This document shows positions 7,189 through 18,600 of a stretch of 64,000 nucleotides of DNA, one piece after another. A program made the translations under genes and the position numbers. The notes under the pieces were generated by a model, which was not told where the DNA came from, made no database searches, and saw only the letters and a program-made list of their open reading frames with translations. How positions within the stretch are numbered: the first letter of the stretch is position 1; each line of letters begins with the position of its first letter. This stretch comes from Clostridiales bacterium. Lineage in GTDB: Bacteria; Bacillota; Clostridia; Christensenellales; CAG-138. The DNA is taken from NCBI GenBank assembly GCA_004558525.1, contig SFCQ01000003.1, positions 148,117 to 212,116 on the forward strand. Reading direction: 5' to 3'.

Positions 7189-8985
7189 TTACCGCTTAGA
7201 TATCGCGCCAAACTTACAGTTGGTTTCGCATGCGCCGCACTTTATGCACTTCTTGGCGTCTATCACGAACGGGGTCCTTACCTGGCCGCTTATCGCGCCG
7301 GCGGGGCAGTTCCTTGCGCACAGGCTGCAACCGCGGCACTTATCAGGATCTATAACGTAGTTGAGCAGCGCCTTGCATACGCCGGCGGGGCAGCGCTTTT
7401 CGTATATATGCGCCTCGTACTCATCACGGAAATACCTTAATGTGGAAAGCACGGGGTTCGGAGCAGTCTGCCCAAGTCCGCAAAGCGCGGAGGCCTTTAT
7501 GTTCTTGGCAAGCTTTTCAAGCTTTTCAATATCTCCGTCCTCGCCCTTGCCCTTGGTTATTCTGTCAAGTATCTCAAGCATTCTGCGCATGCCTATGCGG
7601 CAGGGCGGGCATTTGCCGCAGGATTCGTCAACGGTGAACTCAAGGAAGAACTTGGCTATGTTGACCATGCAGTTATCCTCGTCCATAACTATCATGCCGC
7701 CGGAGCCCATCATGGAGCCTATGGCGATAAGGTTATCATAGTCTATGGGGATATCAAGATGCTCGGCGGGTATGCAGCCGCCGGAAGGTCCGCCGGTCTG
7801 CGCGGCCTTGAACTTTTTGCCGTTTGGTATGCCGCCGCCTATGTCGTATATTATCTCCCTCAGCGTGGTGCCCATAGGTATTTCAACAAGGCCGGTATTG
7901 TTTATCTTTCCGCCAAGCGCGAACACCTTGGTACCCTTGCTCTTCTCCGTGCCCATGGACGCGAACCACTCCGGCCCGTTAAGTATTATCTGGCACACGT
8001 TAGCAAGCGTTTCAACGTTATTAAGTATGGTCGGCTTGCCGAAAAGTCCCTTTATAGCAGGGAACGGAGGGCGCGGCCTGGGCTCGCCGCGGCAGCCCTC
8101 TATGGAGGTCATAAGCGCCGTCTCTTCGCCGCATACGAACGCACCGGAGCCAAGGCGCAGATCTATATCGAAGTTGAAGCCCGTGCCGAATATATCCTTG
8201 CCGAGCATGCCCTTTTCCCTGGCCTGATCTATCGCTATGCGCAGCCTCTTTACGGCTATGGGGTACTCTGCGCGCACATATATGTAGCCCTGCTGGGAGC
8301 CTATGGCATAACCTGCTATGGCCATGGCCTCAAGCACGGAATGCGGATCGCCTTCAAGCACGCTCCTGTCCATAAACGCGCCGGGGTCGCCCTCGTCAGC
8401 GTTGCAGCAAACGTACTTCACGTCGCTTTCGGGAGCTTTGGCAAACTTCCACTTCAGTCCCGTCGGGAAGCCGGCGCCGCCGCGCCCGCGCAGCCCGCTC
8501 TTGAGTATAACATCTATAACGTCGTCACGGCTCATCTCGGTAAGCACCTTTGCAAGTGCCTTATAACCGTCAAACGCTATATACTCGTTTATATCCTCAG
8601 GATTTATTACGCCGCAGTTTCTCAGCGCTACGCGCTTCTGCTTCCTGTAGAAGTCTATCTCGTCAAGAGCAAGTATCTTTCCGTCGGCGTTTACGCTCTT
8701 CTTGTACAGCAGATCCGCTACTATGCGGCCCTTTACAAGATGCTCGCTTACTATCCTCGGCACATCGTCAACCTTTATGTGGCTGTAGAACGCGCCCTCG
8801 GGATACACTATGCAGATAGGTCCGTTTTCGCACAGGCCGAAGCAGCCGGTGCGCACCACCTTGACTTCCTTTTCAAGGCCGGCCTCCTTTATACATTCCT
8901 CAAACCTTTCTATTATAGCCGGAGAATTGGACGAGGAGCAGCCAGTACCTGTGCAGATAAGTATCTGCGAACGATAGAATTCCAT
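7189..8985 (-). CDS. hndC: NuoF/HndC-type NADH-binding flavoprotein subunit
   Basis: A 598-residue FMN and iron-sulfur subunit that passes electrons between NAD(P)H and ferredoxin or hydrogenase. Domains in order: thioredoxin-like 2Fe-2S domain with CTGTGC and GCFGLCENG (residues 10-90), NADH/FMN site GRGGAGFP (near 170), GAFVCGEETA (near 280), an N3-type 4Fe-4S site CGKCPPCRIG (near 455), and at the C-terminus a two-cluster ferredoxin domain with CRGCSLCARNC and CIKCGACETNC. The added N- and C-terminal domains mark it as the electron-bifurcating hydrogenase type rather than plain complex I NuoF. It follows hndB by 26 bases with its own GGGAGG site. No catalytic hydrogenase gene follows before the terminator. 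Confidence 0.92.
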   Translation of the reverse strand: MEFYRSQILICTGTGCSSSNSPAIIERFEECIKEAGLEKEVKVVRTGCFGLCENGPICIVYPEGAFYSHIKVDDVPRIVSEHLVKGRIVADLLYKKSVNADGKILALDEIDFYRKQKRVALRNCGVINPEDINEYIAFDGYKALAKVLTEMSRDDVIDVILKSGLRGRGGAGFPTGLKWKFAKAPESDVKYVCCNADEGDPGAFMDRSVLEGDPHSVLEAMAIAGYAIGSQQGYIYVRAEYPIAVKRLRIAIDQAREKGMLGKDIFGTGFNFDIDLRLGSGAFVCGEETALMTSIEGCRGEPRPRPPFPAIKGLFGKPTILNNVETLANVCQIILNGPEWFASMGTEKSKGTKVFALGGKINNTGLVEIPMGTTLREIIYDIGGGIPNGKKFKAAQTGGPSGGCIPAEHLDIPIDYDNLIAIGSMMGSGGMIVMDEDNCMVNIAKFFLEFTVDESCGKCPPCRIGMRRMLEILDRITKGKGEDGDIEKLEKLAKNIKASALCGLGQTAPNPVLSTLRYFRDEYEAHIYEKRCPAGVCKALLNYVIDPDKCRGCSLCARNCPAGAISGQVRTPFVIDAKKCIKCGACETNCKFGAISKR

Positions 8986-9011
8986 TATTTATTCCTCCCT
9001 ATCCAGCTTTA

Positions 9012-9389
9012 TTATTTTTGTTGGGCTTCGTAGTGGTCTATGGTGTATTCGTCTATCACCTTGCCGCCTACGATGTGTTCTTCTATTATGCGCCTTGCCA
9101 TATCCGGCGTAACCTTAACGTACGTTACCTTTTCATGCTCCGGTATGTCTATTTCTACAATGGGCTCAAGCCTGCACAGGCCTATGCAGCCCATTTGGGT
9201 AACTGCAACGCTGCTAAGCTCACGCTTGCCTATCTCGTCCATAAACGCCATAAGCACGTTCCTTGCTCCGGCAGCTATGCCGCATGTGGCCATGCCGACC
9301 ACTATGCGGGTACCGTGATGATACTTGCGCAGGTTTATGTTCTCAAGCGTTTCCTTGCGGATCGCCTCAAGCTCCTGTATGGACTTCAT
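9012..9389 (-). CDS. hndB: Thioredoxin-like 2Fe-2S ferredoxin subunit
   Basis: A 125-residue protein with the thioredoxin-like ferredoxin fold; cysteines occur in MATCGIAAG (near residue 35) and MGCIGLC (near residue 72), the four expected cluster ligands. It is the small HndB-type subunit that sits between NuoE-like and NuoF-like genes in bifurcating hydrogenase operons and relays electrons. The start ATG at 9389 has GGAGGT upstream. The N-terminal SIQELEAIRKETLENINLRK is a helical extension common in this subunit. Confidence 0.88.
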   Translation of the reverse strand: MKSIQELEAIRKETLENINLRKYHHGTRIVVGMATCGIAAGARNVLMAFMDEIGKRELSSVAVTQMGCIGLCRLEPIVEIDIPEHEKVTYVKVTPDMARRIIEEHIVGGKVIDEYTIDHYEAQQK

Positions 9390-9456
9390 ATTGTTAAATA
9401 CCTCCGTTTAATTCTGTTATGCCTTCATTACCTCAGTTGACAAGAGGACGCAAGCC

Positions 9457-10032
9457 CTAAAGGGCTGAGTTGGCGCGCGCCTGCGTTCCCGCCGCTTGAA
9501 TTGCCTCTATAAGGTGTTCCCTTATCCGTGCTGCGGCGCCTGCTTCACCTGATACGATATCGCCGCGCATCGCCCCGTCAAGCTGCTTAGTGCTGAACAC
9601 AAAGCCTTTGCCGTCTATAGTATGTTCGTATGTGATATCCGTGTCGGGGTTGGCGCATATCAGCGCGCACACCGTATCCGCCATGTTGCCCAGTGGAGGC
9701 CTGTCTATGCTTGAAAGCCTAAAGCTCGCTTCAAGCTTTGTGCCTTCTCCTTTTTTTGAGCTGAGCGAGAATTTGCCGCCGCACAGCTCCGCTTCCTGCT
9801 TTATAAACGGTATCCCAAGGCCTATCTTTCTTGACTTGCGGCCGGTATGGAACGGCGAAACAGCTTTTTTAAGTTCCTCCTCGTCCATGCCCGCGCCATC
9901 ATCAGAAACCGTGGTATATATCATGTCGGCCGCACTGTCCTGCCGAATGGCTATATATATGCTTTGCGCCGCTGCCGTTATCGAGTTTTGCGCGATATCC
10001 AGTATGTGCAGCGACAGCTCGCTCATCACCAC
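9457..10032 (-). CDS. Histidine-kinase-type ATPase protein of the hnd operon
   Basis: A 191-residue protein consisting essentially of a GHKL (HATPase_c) domain. The N box reads LHILDIAQNSITA (near residue 10), the G1 box DDGAGMD (near 45) and the G2 region KIGLGIPFIKQEAEL (near 70). It has no membrane segment, no sensor domain and no recognisable phospho-acceptor histidine region. Proteins of this kind are found in the same slot of hydrogenase operons of other Clostridia; their role, perhaps maturation or regulation, is not established. The gene begins 4 bases after hndA; GTG 10032 fits the AAGGGG site at 8 bases, with ATG 10026 as an alternative. Confidence 0.82.
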   Translation of the reverse strand: MVMSELSLHILDIAQNSITAAAQSIYIAIRQDSAADMIYTTVSDDGAGMDEEELKKAVSPFHTGRKSRKIGLGIPFIKQEAELCGGKFSLSSKKGEGTKLEASFRLSSIDRPPLGNMADTVCALICANPDTDITYEHTIDGKGFVFSTKQLDGAMRGDIVSGEAGAAARIREHLIEAIQAAGTQARANSAL

Positions 10033-10036
10033 TTTG

Positions 10037-10525
10037 TCAGCCCCTTGCGCGATACTTTTCTATTATCCCCTTAACATCGCCCGGAACAAGGCGGCCGTAG
10101 ACCTCGTCATTCACCATCATTGCCGGCGCAAGGCCGCAGCAACCTATGCAGCGCGTTGCATTAAGCGTGAACATGCCATCGTCCGTGCTTTCGCCTACGG
10201 GTATGCCAAGCTGCTTTTCAAGCTCGTCAAGCACAAGCTGGCTCCCGCGCACATAGCATGCCGTGCCAAGGCATATGCCCATGGTATATTTTCCCCTCGG
10301 CTTAAGGGTAAACTGTGAATAGAAGGTGGCAACGCCATATATAGTGCTTACCGGTATGCCGGTAGCGTCTGAGATATAGTGCTGCACCTGCTCGTCTACG
10401 CAGCCCATAATCTCCTGCGCATGCTGCATTATCGGCAGCAAACCGCCAGGAACGTCCTTCCACTGCGCAATGACTTGGTCAAGCTGCCCGAACTTTTCAT
10501 CGCGGGCGCCGTTTCCGATTGCCAT
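10037..10525 (-). CDS. hndA: NuoE/HndA-type 2Fe-2S subunit
   Basis: A 162-residue thioredoxin-like 2Fe-2S protein. The ligands appear as GICLGTACYVRG (near residue 85) and CIGCCGLAP (near residue 125), the NuoE pattern of two separated cysteine pairs. It partners the NuoF-like subunit in oxidising or reducing NAD(P)H. It is the first gene of a leftward operon (hndA, ATPase, hndB, hndC). The start ATG at 10525 follows AAGGAGG at a good distance. Confidence 0.92.
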   Translation of the reverse strand: MAIGNGARDEKFGQLDQVIAQWKDVPGGLLPIMQHAQEIMGCVDEQVQHYISDATGIPVSTIYGVATFYSQFTLKPRGKYTMGICLGTACYVRGSQLVLDELEKQLGIPVGESTDDGMFTLNATRCIGCCGLAPAMMVNDEVYGRLVPGDVKGIIEKYRARG

Positions 10526-10580
10526 GAATCATATTCCTCCTTAAAGTTTTGACCGTGAAAATCGTTAATAATCTGACGCG

Positions 10581-10592
10581 ATTCTATAGAAT
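10581..10592. promoter_or_regulatory. Perfect 12-bp palindrome upstream of hndA
   Basis: ATTCTATAGAAT lies about 60 bp upstream of the hndA start, in the only sizeable leader of the operon. It could be an operator, but it is short and does not match the Rex consensus I know. Confidence 0.3.
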
Positions 10593-10611
10593 TGTAACAT
10601 ACCGAGATACA

Positions 10612-10649
10612 AAATAAAAGCGCAAATAAATGATTTGCAGCTTTTATTT
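10612..10649 (-). terminator. Terminator after ygiQ
   Basis: Arms AAATAAAAGC (10612-10621) and GCTTTTATTT (10640-10649) with an inner CAAAT/ATTTG stem form a long hairpin; the outer A/T arms give a T-run in either direction. It isolates the glucan synthase-ygiQ unit from the hnd operon. Confidence 0.75.
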
Positions 10650-10703
10650 CTCTTCATGCATATTTGGTATGTTATGGCATTATATCATCATGGATATCAT
10701 GTT

Positions 10704-12635
10704 TTATGCCTGTTTTCCGCCCTTTTTACTGCCGCCGGTTCCCGGCTTTTTGTCGGGGTTGAATTTTTTGTTTCTGTTTCCTGCATTTTTTGTCGCATTA
10801 TGAGGGGTTTTTTTGATGTCCCTCGGCGGCAGCAGCGCATCCCTGTCAAAGCCTATAAGCTCCTGCCTGCCGGCTTTAATAAGGGCCTTTCTTGCAAGCG
10901 GAGCATACTGCGGCATAAAATACTGCATCAGCGCGCGCTGCATCGCTTTTTCGTTTGGGTCCCTTGCGACGTACACCTTTTCGCCGTTTCTCGGGTCTAT
11001 GCCCGTATAGTACATGCATGTTGAAAGCGTGCCCGGCGTAGGATAAAAATCCTGCACCTGCTCCGGCCTTTGCCCGCTCTTCTTAAGATACAGCGCAAGC
11101 TCTACAGCCGCGTTCAGGTCGCTTCCCGGGTGGCTGCTCATAAAATACGGCACTATGAACTGCTCGTGCCCCGTTTTTCTGTTAAGCTCATTATACTTGG
11201 AAACAAACGCGTCATAAAGCTGATGCCTCGGCTTGCCCATAAGCTTGAGCACCCTGTCGGACACATGCTCCGGCGCTACCTTGAGCCTTCCGCTTATGTG
11301 ATCCTTTATGATCGCCCTGAGAAAAACGTCCTTTTTATCATCGTACATAACATAATCATATCTTATGCCGGAGCGCACAAACACCTTCTTTACGCCCTTT
11401 ATGCGTTTAAGCTCGTCAAGCAGCTCAACATAGTCCGCGTGATCGGCGCGCATATTCTTGCACGGCTCGTAGCCAAGGCACTGCTTATCCGGACAGACGC
11501 CGCTTTTAAGCTGTTTTTTGCAAGCGGGGAATCTGAAATCCGCCGTCGGGCCGCCAACGTCGTGTATATAACCCTTGAATAAAGGATCGTGCGTCATAAG
11601 CCCGGCCTCTTTTACGAGCGAGGCGCGGCTCCTTGCCTGCACTATACGGCCCTGATGGAACGTGAGCGCGCAGAAGGAGCAGCCGCCGAAGCAGCCCCTG
11701 CATGAGGCGAGCGAGAACCTGACCTCCTTTAGCGCCGGTATCTCGCCCTTATAGCTTGGGTGCGGCGCGCGGCTGTAGGGCAGCTCATACACGGCGTCAA
11801 GCTCCTCTGTGCTCAGGGGCATAGCAGGCGGATTGACGACTACATATGCATTGCCGTGCGGCTGCACGAGCCTTTTGCCGCGTATAGCGTCCTGCTCGCG
11901 GTATTGCTTCATAAATGCTGAAGCGTACTTCTTTTTATCCGCCGCTGTCTCTTCATAGCTTTCTATAAGCTCATAATCATACACTTTGTCAAGGCTGCCC
12001 GTCATGTAGCAGGTGCCGGCTATATATGTGATATCCTTTATGTTCAGCCCGCTTGCAAGCGCGTCCGCAACCTCGACTATGCTTCTTTCACCCATTCCGT
12101 ACAGAAGAAGGTCCGCGCCCGAATCGCACAGTATGCTGCGCCTGACCTTATCCTCCCAGTAATCATAATGGGCAAAGCGCCTAAGGCTCGCCTCTATGCC
12201 GCCTATTATCACGGGTACGTTCTTATACGCCTCCCTGCACCTGTTTGAATAGACTATTGCCGCCCTGTCGGGTCTTTTGCCTGAAACGCCGTTTTCGGTA
12301 TAAGCGTCCTCGCTCCTGCGTTTTTTTGCGGAGGTATAGTGGTTCACCATCGAATCCATGTTGCCCGCGCTAACAAGGAAGGCGAGCCTGGGCCTGCCGA
12401 GCTTTTTGAACTCCTCGGCAGAGTGCCAATCCGGCTGAGCTATTATGCCCACGCTGTAGCCCCTGCTTTCAAGCACCCTGCTTATTATCGCCGGGCCAAA
12501 GGAGGGATGGTCTATATAAGCGTCGCCTATAACATAAACAAAGTCAAGCTGCTCTATGCCAAGCCCGTCCATCTCCGCCCTTGTCATCGGCAGCGCCTTA
12601 AGCGGATATTCGTTTTGCCTAAAATCATGCTTCAT
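10704..12635 (-). CDS. ygiQ: YgiQ-family radical SAM protein
   Basis: A 643-residue member of the YgiQ (UPF0313) family. An N-terminal region is followed by the radical SAM core with the cluster motif CFGGCSFC (near residue 315), and a second cysteine-rich segment CPDKQCLGYEPC near residue 385. The C-terminus is lysine-rich and low complexity. The substrate of the family is not established. The start is placed at ATG 12635 (MKHDFRQNEYPLK), where family alignments normally begin; no strong ribosome site precedes it, and an in-frame start 14 codons upstream would overlap the previous gene. It lies 22 bases after the glucan synthase stop, suggesting read-through or coupling. Confidence 0.88.
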   Translation of the reverse strand: MKHDFRQNEYPLKALPMTRAEMDGLGIEQLDFVYVIGDAYIDHPSFGPAIISRVLESRGYSVGIIAQPDWHSAEEFKKLGRPRLAFLVSAGNMDSMVNHYTSAKKRRSEDAYTENGVSGKRPDRAAIVYSNRCREAYKNVPVIIGGIEASLRRFAHYDYWEDKVRRSILCDSGADLLLYGMGERSIVEVADALASGLNIKDITYIAGTCYMTGSLDKVYDYELIESYEETAADKKKYASAFMKQYREQDAIRGKRLVQPHGNAYVVVNPPAMPLSTEELDAVYELPYSRAPHPSYKGEIPALKEVRFSLASCRGCFGGCSFCALTFHQGRIVQARSRASLVKEAGLMTHDPLFKGYIHDVGGPTADFRFPACKKQLKSGVCPDKQCLGYEPCKNMRADHADYVELLDELKRIKGVKKVFVRSGIRYDYVMYDDKKDVFLRAIIKDHISGRLKVAPEHVSDRVLKLMGKPRHQLYDAFVSKYNELNRKTGHEQFIVPYFMSSHPGSDLNAAVELALYLKKSGQRPEQVQDFYPTPGTLSTCMYYTGIDPRNGEKVYVARDPNEKAMQRALMQYFMPQYAPLARKALIKAGRQELIGFDRDALLPPRDIKKTPHNATKNAGNRNKKFNPDKKPGTGGSKKGGKQA

Positions 12636-12657
12636 GGCAAAACAATAGCACAAACGC

Positions 12658-15600
12658 TTACTGCCTGTAAAGCACAAAGCTGTGCTTTATTTTATCGTCA
12701 GCAAGCTGTATGCCGTTTTCAGCCCCGCTGAGCGCGCCTTTTTTGACGGTGATATCATATATCGTTTCCCCGAATGTATATTTGATGTTGTACTCCTCAA
12801 ACTCGCAGCAGGGCTGTATATAAAGCTTATCGCCCGTCTTTTTGAAGCCGAGCACGTCCTCAAGCACGGTCTTATAAAGCCACGCCGCTGCGCCCGTATA
12901 CCACGTCCAGCCTGCCCTTCCCTTGCATCGCGCCACTGTATATACGTCCCCCGCGGCGACATACGGCTCCGCCATGTAGCTGAGCATACCCTCGTAGGAC
13001 GAGGTCCTTTCTATGGGATTTATCAGCGAAACAAGGCTCTTAGCTTCCTTTGGCCTGTTCAGCGCGCATGCGGCCTTTATAAGCCATGCCGCCGCGTGGG
13101 TATACTGGCCGCCGTTTTCCCTTACCCCGGGCACATAGGCGGTTATATAGCCTATGGCCTCGTCCGGCCTTGAAAAAGCGGGCGTCAGCAGCGCCGCCGT
13201 GCCGTGCCTGAAGTCCACAAGCGCTCCCATTGCGGAATCAAACGCCTTCTGCGCATTTTCAGCGCCTGCTATGCAGGCCCAGGCCTGGCACAGCAGGTCT
13301 ATGCGGCAGTATGCGTTCTCCCTGCCGCCTATAGGGCTGCCGTCCGAAAGATAAGCCCTTTTGTACCATTCGCCGTCCCAGCCGGCCGTTTCCGCCGCAA
13401 GCATCAGCTTCTCCTTTTCGGCTTTATAGCGGCGGGCTCTTTCCGTATCGCCCCTATCCTCGGCTATGCTTATAAAGCGGCCAAGCACGTCAGCCGTGAA
13501 GAAGGCGAGCCATACGCTTTCGCCGCCATTCCTGCCAATGTTGTCCATGCCGTCGTTCCAGTCCCCGCCGCCCATAAGCGGCAGCGAATGTGCGCCCGTG
13601 CTTAATGAGGCCTCTATTGCCCTTACGCAGTGCATATATATGCTTTCGCTGACGCTGCTTTTGTTCATATCGCAGTATATATCCCTTGCGCCGGCATCTA
13701 TTGGCACGTCCTCAAGGTATTCGCACCGCTCGTCCCATATGGAACCGTCGCCCGTGATCTTTGCGTATTCGCATGCAACATAGGGCAAAAACAGCCTGTC
13801 GTCGCTTATGCGCGTGCGCACGCCGCAGCACGGCTCGTGCCACCAATGCAGCACGTCGCCTGCAATAAACTGCCTTTTTGCGCACTCTATTATGTGCTTT
13901 CTGACCCTGTCCGGCTCATAGTAAACAAGGGCGAGCATATCCTGCAGCTGATCGCGGAAGCCTGTCGCGCCGCCGCATTGGTAATAGCCGGTCTTCCCCA
14001 TCACCCGCGATACCAACGTTTGATATACGAGCCTGCCGTTCATAAGCATATCGAGCGCCCTGTCAGGAGTGGCTATCTTTATTTTGCCAAGCCTGCCGCG
14101 CCAGCTTGAGGTCGCCTTTTCAAGCCTGCTTTCCACCGCTTCTATGCTTTCCGAGCAGAGTCTTTCAATAGTATCCGCATCAGCTTCGCCAAGCAGGAGC
14201 GCTATTCTTTTGCTTTCTCCGGCTTCAAGCTCGATATCGCCCCTCAACGCCATAAAGCCCTGCGCATAGCCTATAAGGTTTAGCGGTTCCTCCGTAAGCC
14301 ATGCGCCGGAAAGCAGCTCGTACCTTGCGTCGCCATACTCCGCGCCCATGCCTATGGCGCTTATAAATGCGGCCTGTGCAGAACTGTTTCTTAGCGAAGT
14401 CACGGTCATTGCGTTTTTGATGAGCCTCGTCAGGCACGCCTCCCTGTGCGCCTTTTCGCCAAGCACCATATCGCAGCCGAAGAACAGGCGTATACGCCTG
14501 GTTGCAAGCATGGGATTGTTTATATCGAGCAATATATACTTAACGCTTTCGCTTTCATCAACAAAAACGCGTTGCTTTACGCTAAGGCCCTCAGCCTCGC
14601 TTTGATAATCGCTGAAGCCAAAGCCGTGCCGCACGGTAACCGGAGCGTTTCCGGAAAGCCTGCCGGGCGTTACCGTCCATACGGACATATCGTCCTTATC
14701 CATAAGCATTACAAATTCCCCCTTTGGGTCGCGCACGGGGTCGTTATACCAGGGGGTGAGCTTATGCTGGCGGCTGTTGCCATGCCAGGTGTAGCCGCCG
14801 CCGGATTCGCTGATTATCGTTCCAAAGCTGTCGTTCGCCATTATGTTTACCCAGGGCAGCGGCGTCGTCTGGCCAGGCTCTATCTTCATAACATAGCTGC
14901 CGCCGGCTTCAAAGCCGCCTATGCCGTTATCAAGCTCCTTGGGCTCGCCTTTGGGCGCAAGCGCCGCACGTTCCCCCTTTTTCCCATATGGCGGCAGCTT
15001 GAGCGGCCTTACATGCTTGGGCATGAACTGCTTATCAAGGCTGCGCTTTGGGTCTATCACTATAAGCGCAAGCGCCTCAAGCCTTGCTTCGTCCGCTTCG
15101 TCAAGCCCGAAGCCGTGTATTATATGCGCGTCTCCCGCGCCGAGCGCACGCACAAGGCCCTCAAGCCTGCTCCTGAGGTCGTTATGGTATTCCGAAGCGT
15201 ACATGCCGATGAACGCAAGCTCAAATGAAACGTTTCTCCTTTTAAGATACGCTTTAAGCTCAAGCAGCGTCTTAACCATCCGCGTTTCGCTTTGGCTCGA
15301 TACCTTCATCAAAACGAGCGGCATATCCGGGTTTATTCCGTATCTGAACAATATATCTATTCCGCCCTTTATGTCCCCCGTTGCGGCGTCCGTTTTTTTA
15401 GAGGCTATGTTAAGCTCTATCCTTGCGGCTATGCGCTCAAAAAGCTCCAGCTTGCCTGTATCGAGCCTGTTTATGCTCTGTTCCCTTTTTGCCATTGCCC
15501 ATGCCCTGTCCGGCACGTCGTTTACCGTTTTTATAAGCTCGCCCATTGCGGCTTCGGCCTCCTCGCGGCTATTCTCAGCGCCGAGTATAAATGCAAATTT

Positions 15601-18600
15601 CGCCGTGGACTTAGCCTCTATCTGCCTGGACATTCTTGCGCACAGCTCAGGCTCTATAGGGCATGATATATCGCAGAGGCCCACCGCCGGCGTCAGCATG
15701 GCCTCAAGAATGTTCTTGCCCCTGCCTGGCGATATCAAAGCGTCGGTAGTATACACCGCCTCCGTTTTTGCGCCGTCAATATCAAAAATATCGATAAGCG
15801 CCGCATAAGCCCAAACCGTATCGCCCCTTACGCTTCTTCTTTCAAAAATCACGCCCCTGCCGGCCCTGTTTGCATCTACGGTTATCCTTACGAATGCGGG
15901 GTGCGCCTCATATTCCGCACGCTTTGCAAGCGCAAGCTCCAAAAATGCGCCTATGTCAATGCGTTTTTCGCTATCCGCCGCATTTGTGACGCTAAGCAGC
16001 CTGACCTCGGCATCGTGCGCGGAATCCACATATACCTCAAGCCTCGTTTTTATGCTGCCCTCCCTGCGCTCATACACGGCCCTGTACGGCTCAAGCACGC
16101 AGCGATATTCCTCAACCTCGCCGTTTACCGGCGCAAGCGTAGCGGAAAAGCAGCCCTCGTCCGACTTTATGGCAAAGAACACGCCGCTTGAGAACCTTGC
16201 TTCGTCCGCATGGAATCTTGTTATGTCAAAGCCGCCCCTGCTGCTTGAGGATATGCCGTTATCGCAGGCAAAAACAGTATAGCTGCCGTTTGTAAGGTGC
16301 TGCGCCTCGTACACCTCAAGGTCCGCTCTGGATACCCTTGGCGGCCTTGGCGTAATGCTCTCAGGGTGCGCATTTTCTTTTTTGGGCTTAACGCGCTTTA
16401 TAGCGGCTGCCCTGTCGGCGCGCTTTTCTTCAAGCAGCATCTTTGCAGCCCTTATCCTGGGCGCGTTTAGGAATATATCCGAAAGCGCGTTTTCGCAAAG
16501 CGCGTTGGCGGCGGCGCACAGGGCCATTCCCTGATGATGGGCCATGTAGCTTTTAACTATTTCGTAGCTGCTGCCCTCTCTCATCCTTTCCCTGGTGAAG
16601 TCCACCGCCTCATAAAAGCCGAATTTACCGTAAGCGCCCAGGGCTTCAAGCCGCTTCAAATTGGCGCAGGCGGCGTCAGGCTCTATCATCAGCGCCAGCA
16701 TGCTGGCATACGGCGCTATTACTCTTTCCTCCTCGCTCTCCTGGCATAGCGCGAGCTGCCTTTCGCCAAAGGCCCTGTATTGATAAAGCATGTTCCTGTC
16801 AAAGGCATAAAAGCCGGACTCGCTGATGCCCCACGGATAGCCCTTTTTTGCCGAAAGCCTCTGCACGGTCACGGCGTTATACGCGCTTTCGCCAAGCGCG
16901 CTGCCATATAGTGCGCCCGTAAATATTACCGGCATAAGGTATTCAAACATCGTGCCGCCCCATGAAAGCAGCACGCGCCTTGTATAAACATCCGTAAGCA
17001 ATCTTGAAAGCGAATAATAGTATTCCGGACTCACCTGCCCAAGCGCCGCCGCAACGAAGCTTGTAAGCCTGGCCTCGGATGCAAGCAGGTCGTAGCGCCC
17101 CTTGGAAAGCGAGTTTGAAGAGCAATCATAGCCTATTGAAAACAGCTTCCTTTCATCATCTGCAAGCAATGTGAAGTCCATCTCCATATACAGCTTTTCA
17201 AGCCTTTTGCCAAGCTCATCATCGCCGCAGGCTTCTACAGCCTCGGCCGCGCATATAAGGCAGGCGGCAAGGTTGCCGCTGTCCACCGTTGAGACATAGC
17301 GCGGCTCAAGCGGCGTCATCGTTTTTATTGAATACCAGTTGTAAAGATGCCCGTGCCACTTTTCAAGCTTTTCCATAGTGGCGCACATTTTGCCAATAAT
17401 CTCAACAAGCCTTTTTTCATCTATAAAGCCGAGCCTTTGCGCGGCTATGGATGAAAGCATAGCCATGCCTATATTCGTTGGCGATGTGTTTGGTATTGCC
17501 CTGCCAAGCGGCTCCTTTTGATAATTGTCCGGCGGCAGGAAGCCCGTATCTTCCGTGCAGAACGTTTCAAAAAAACGCCAGGTGCGCCTTGCGGCCTCTT
17601 TTATGTATTCGTTGTTCCTGCCGTTCAGCGTTTCCCTGTTCAACGGGGCGTCAAGGTATGCTATAAGCACGCTTGCGCTTATGAAAAGCGCCGAAAGTAT
17701 AAAGCACGCCGGCATTGCGCCGAGGAATATTCCCGCCAATATCATTATGCCTGCAAACAATCCGCACGGCCAAAGCGCAATGAAATATTGCTTAAGCTCC
17801 CCTGCTTTTACTTTTGTCTGGGCTGCCGTTTGCCATTGCAGCATGTTTTTGTGCGATACGGTAAGCCTGTATATGGTCCTTATTGTCGCGTCTATCGTCC
17901 TGAGTGCGGAATACGGAAGCACCGCAAGCTGCATAACGCCGTTAAGCAGCGCCGGACGCGACTCCTCCATAGCCCCGCGCACGTCAAGCTCGTCCAATCT
18001 TGCCGTTACAAATCTTTTTATAAGCCCGATAAGCTCCCACACAGCGCCGCGGCAAAGCGCCAACAGCGCAAGCGCCGCATAAAGCCCGCCGTTGGTGTAC
18101 GGCATCAGCATAAAGCATATCAGCGCCGAAACCGGCACAAGGCTTGAAAGCATGTTTGAAGCAAGCTTTGTTCTTGAAAGCGCGCTTAGCGGGTTTTTAT
18201 AGGGCGTGCCCGCCGCGTCGGTAAGCTTGGGCATTATGAAGGGCAGAAGCTGCCAATCCCCCCTTATCCACCTGTGCTGCCGCTTCCACCAGGAAAGAAA
18301 TGCCGAAGGCTCTTCATCATACAGCACTATATCGCCCGCAAAGCCGGCCCTTAAGAAGCAGCCTTCCAGAAGGTCATGGCTGAGCACTGAATTGTCGCTT
18401 ATTTTGTTCAGCAGGGCGGAGCGGAAGCAGCGCACGTCGAATATGCCCTTGCCGCCGAACAGGCCCGTGCCGTAAACATCCTGATAGTATTCGCCCGAAA
18501 GCATGGAGTATATATCCACGCCGTTCCCGGGGGACACAAGGGCGGCGAACCTGCTTTTTGCTGCGCCCGTAAGGCTTTGGCGCATGCGCGGCACTATTAC

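Noticed and set aside
7759..9033. Long plus-strand open frame of 424 codons opposite hndC
   Set aside because: It is antisense to a fully motif-supported gene, is rich in Tyr/His/Arg as frames opposite GC-skewed genes are, and has no ribosome site or homology.
10581..10592. Rex redox-repressor site upstream of hndA
   Set aside because: The palindrome ATTCTATAGAAT does not match the TTGTTAA-N4-TTAACAA consensus; listed only as an unassigned palindrome.
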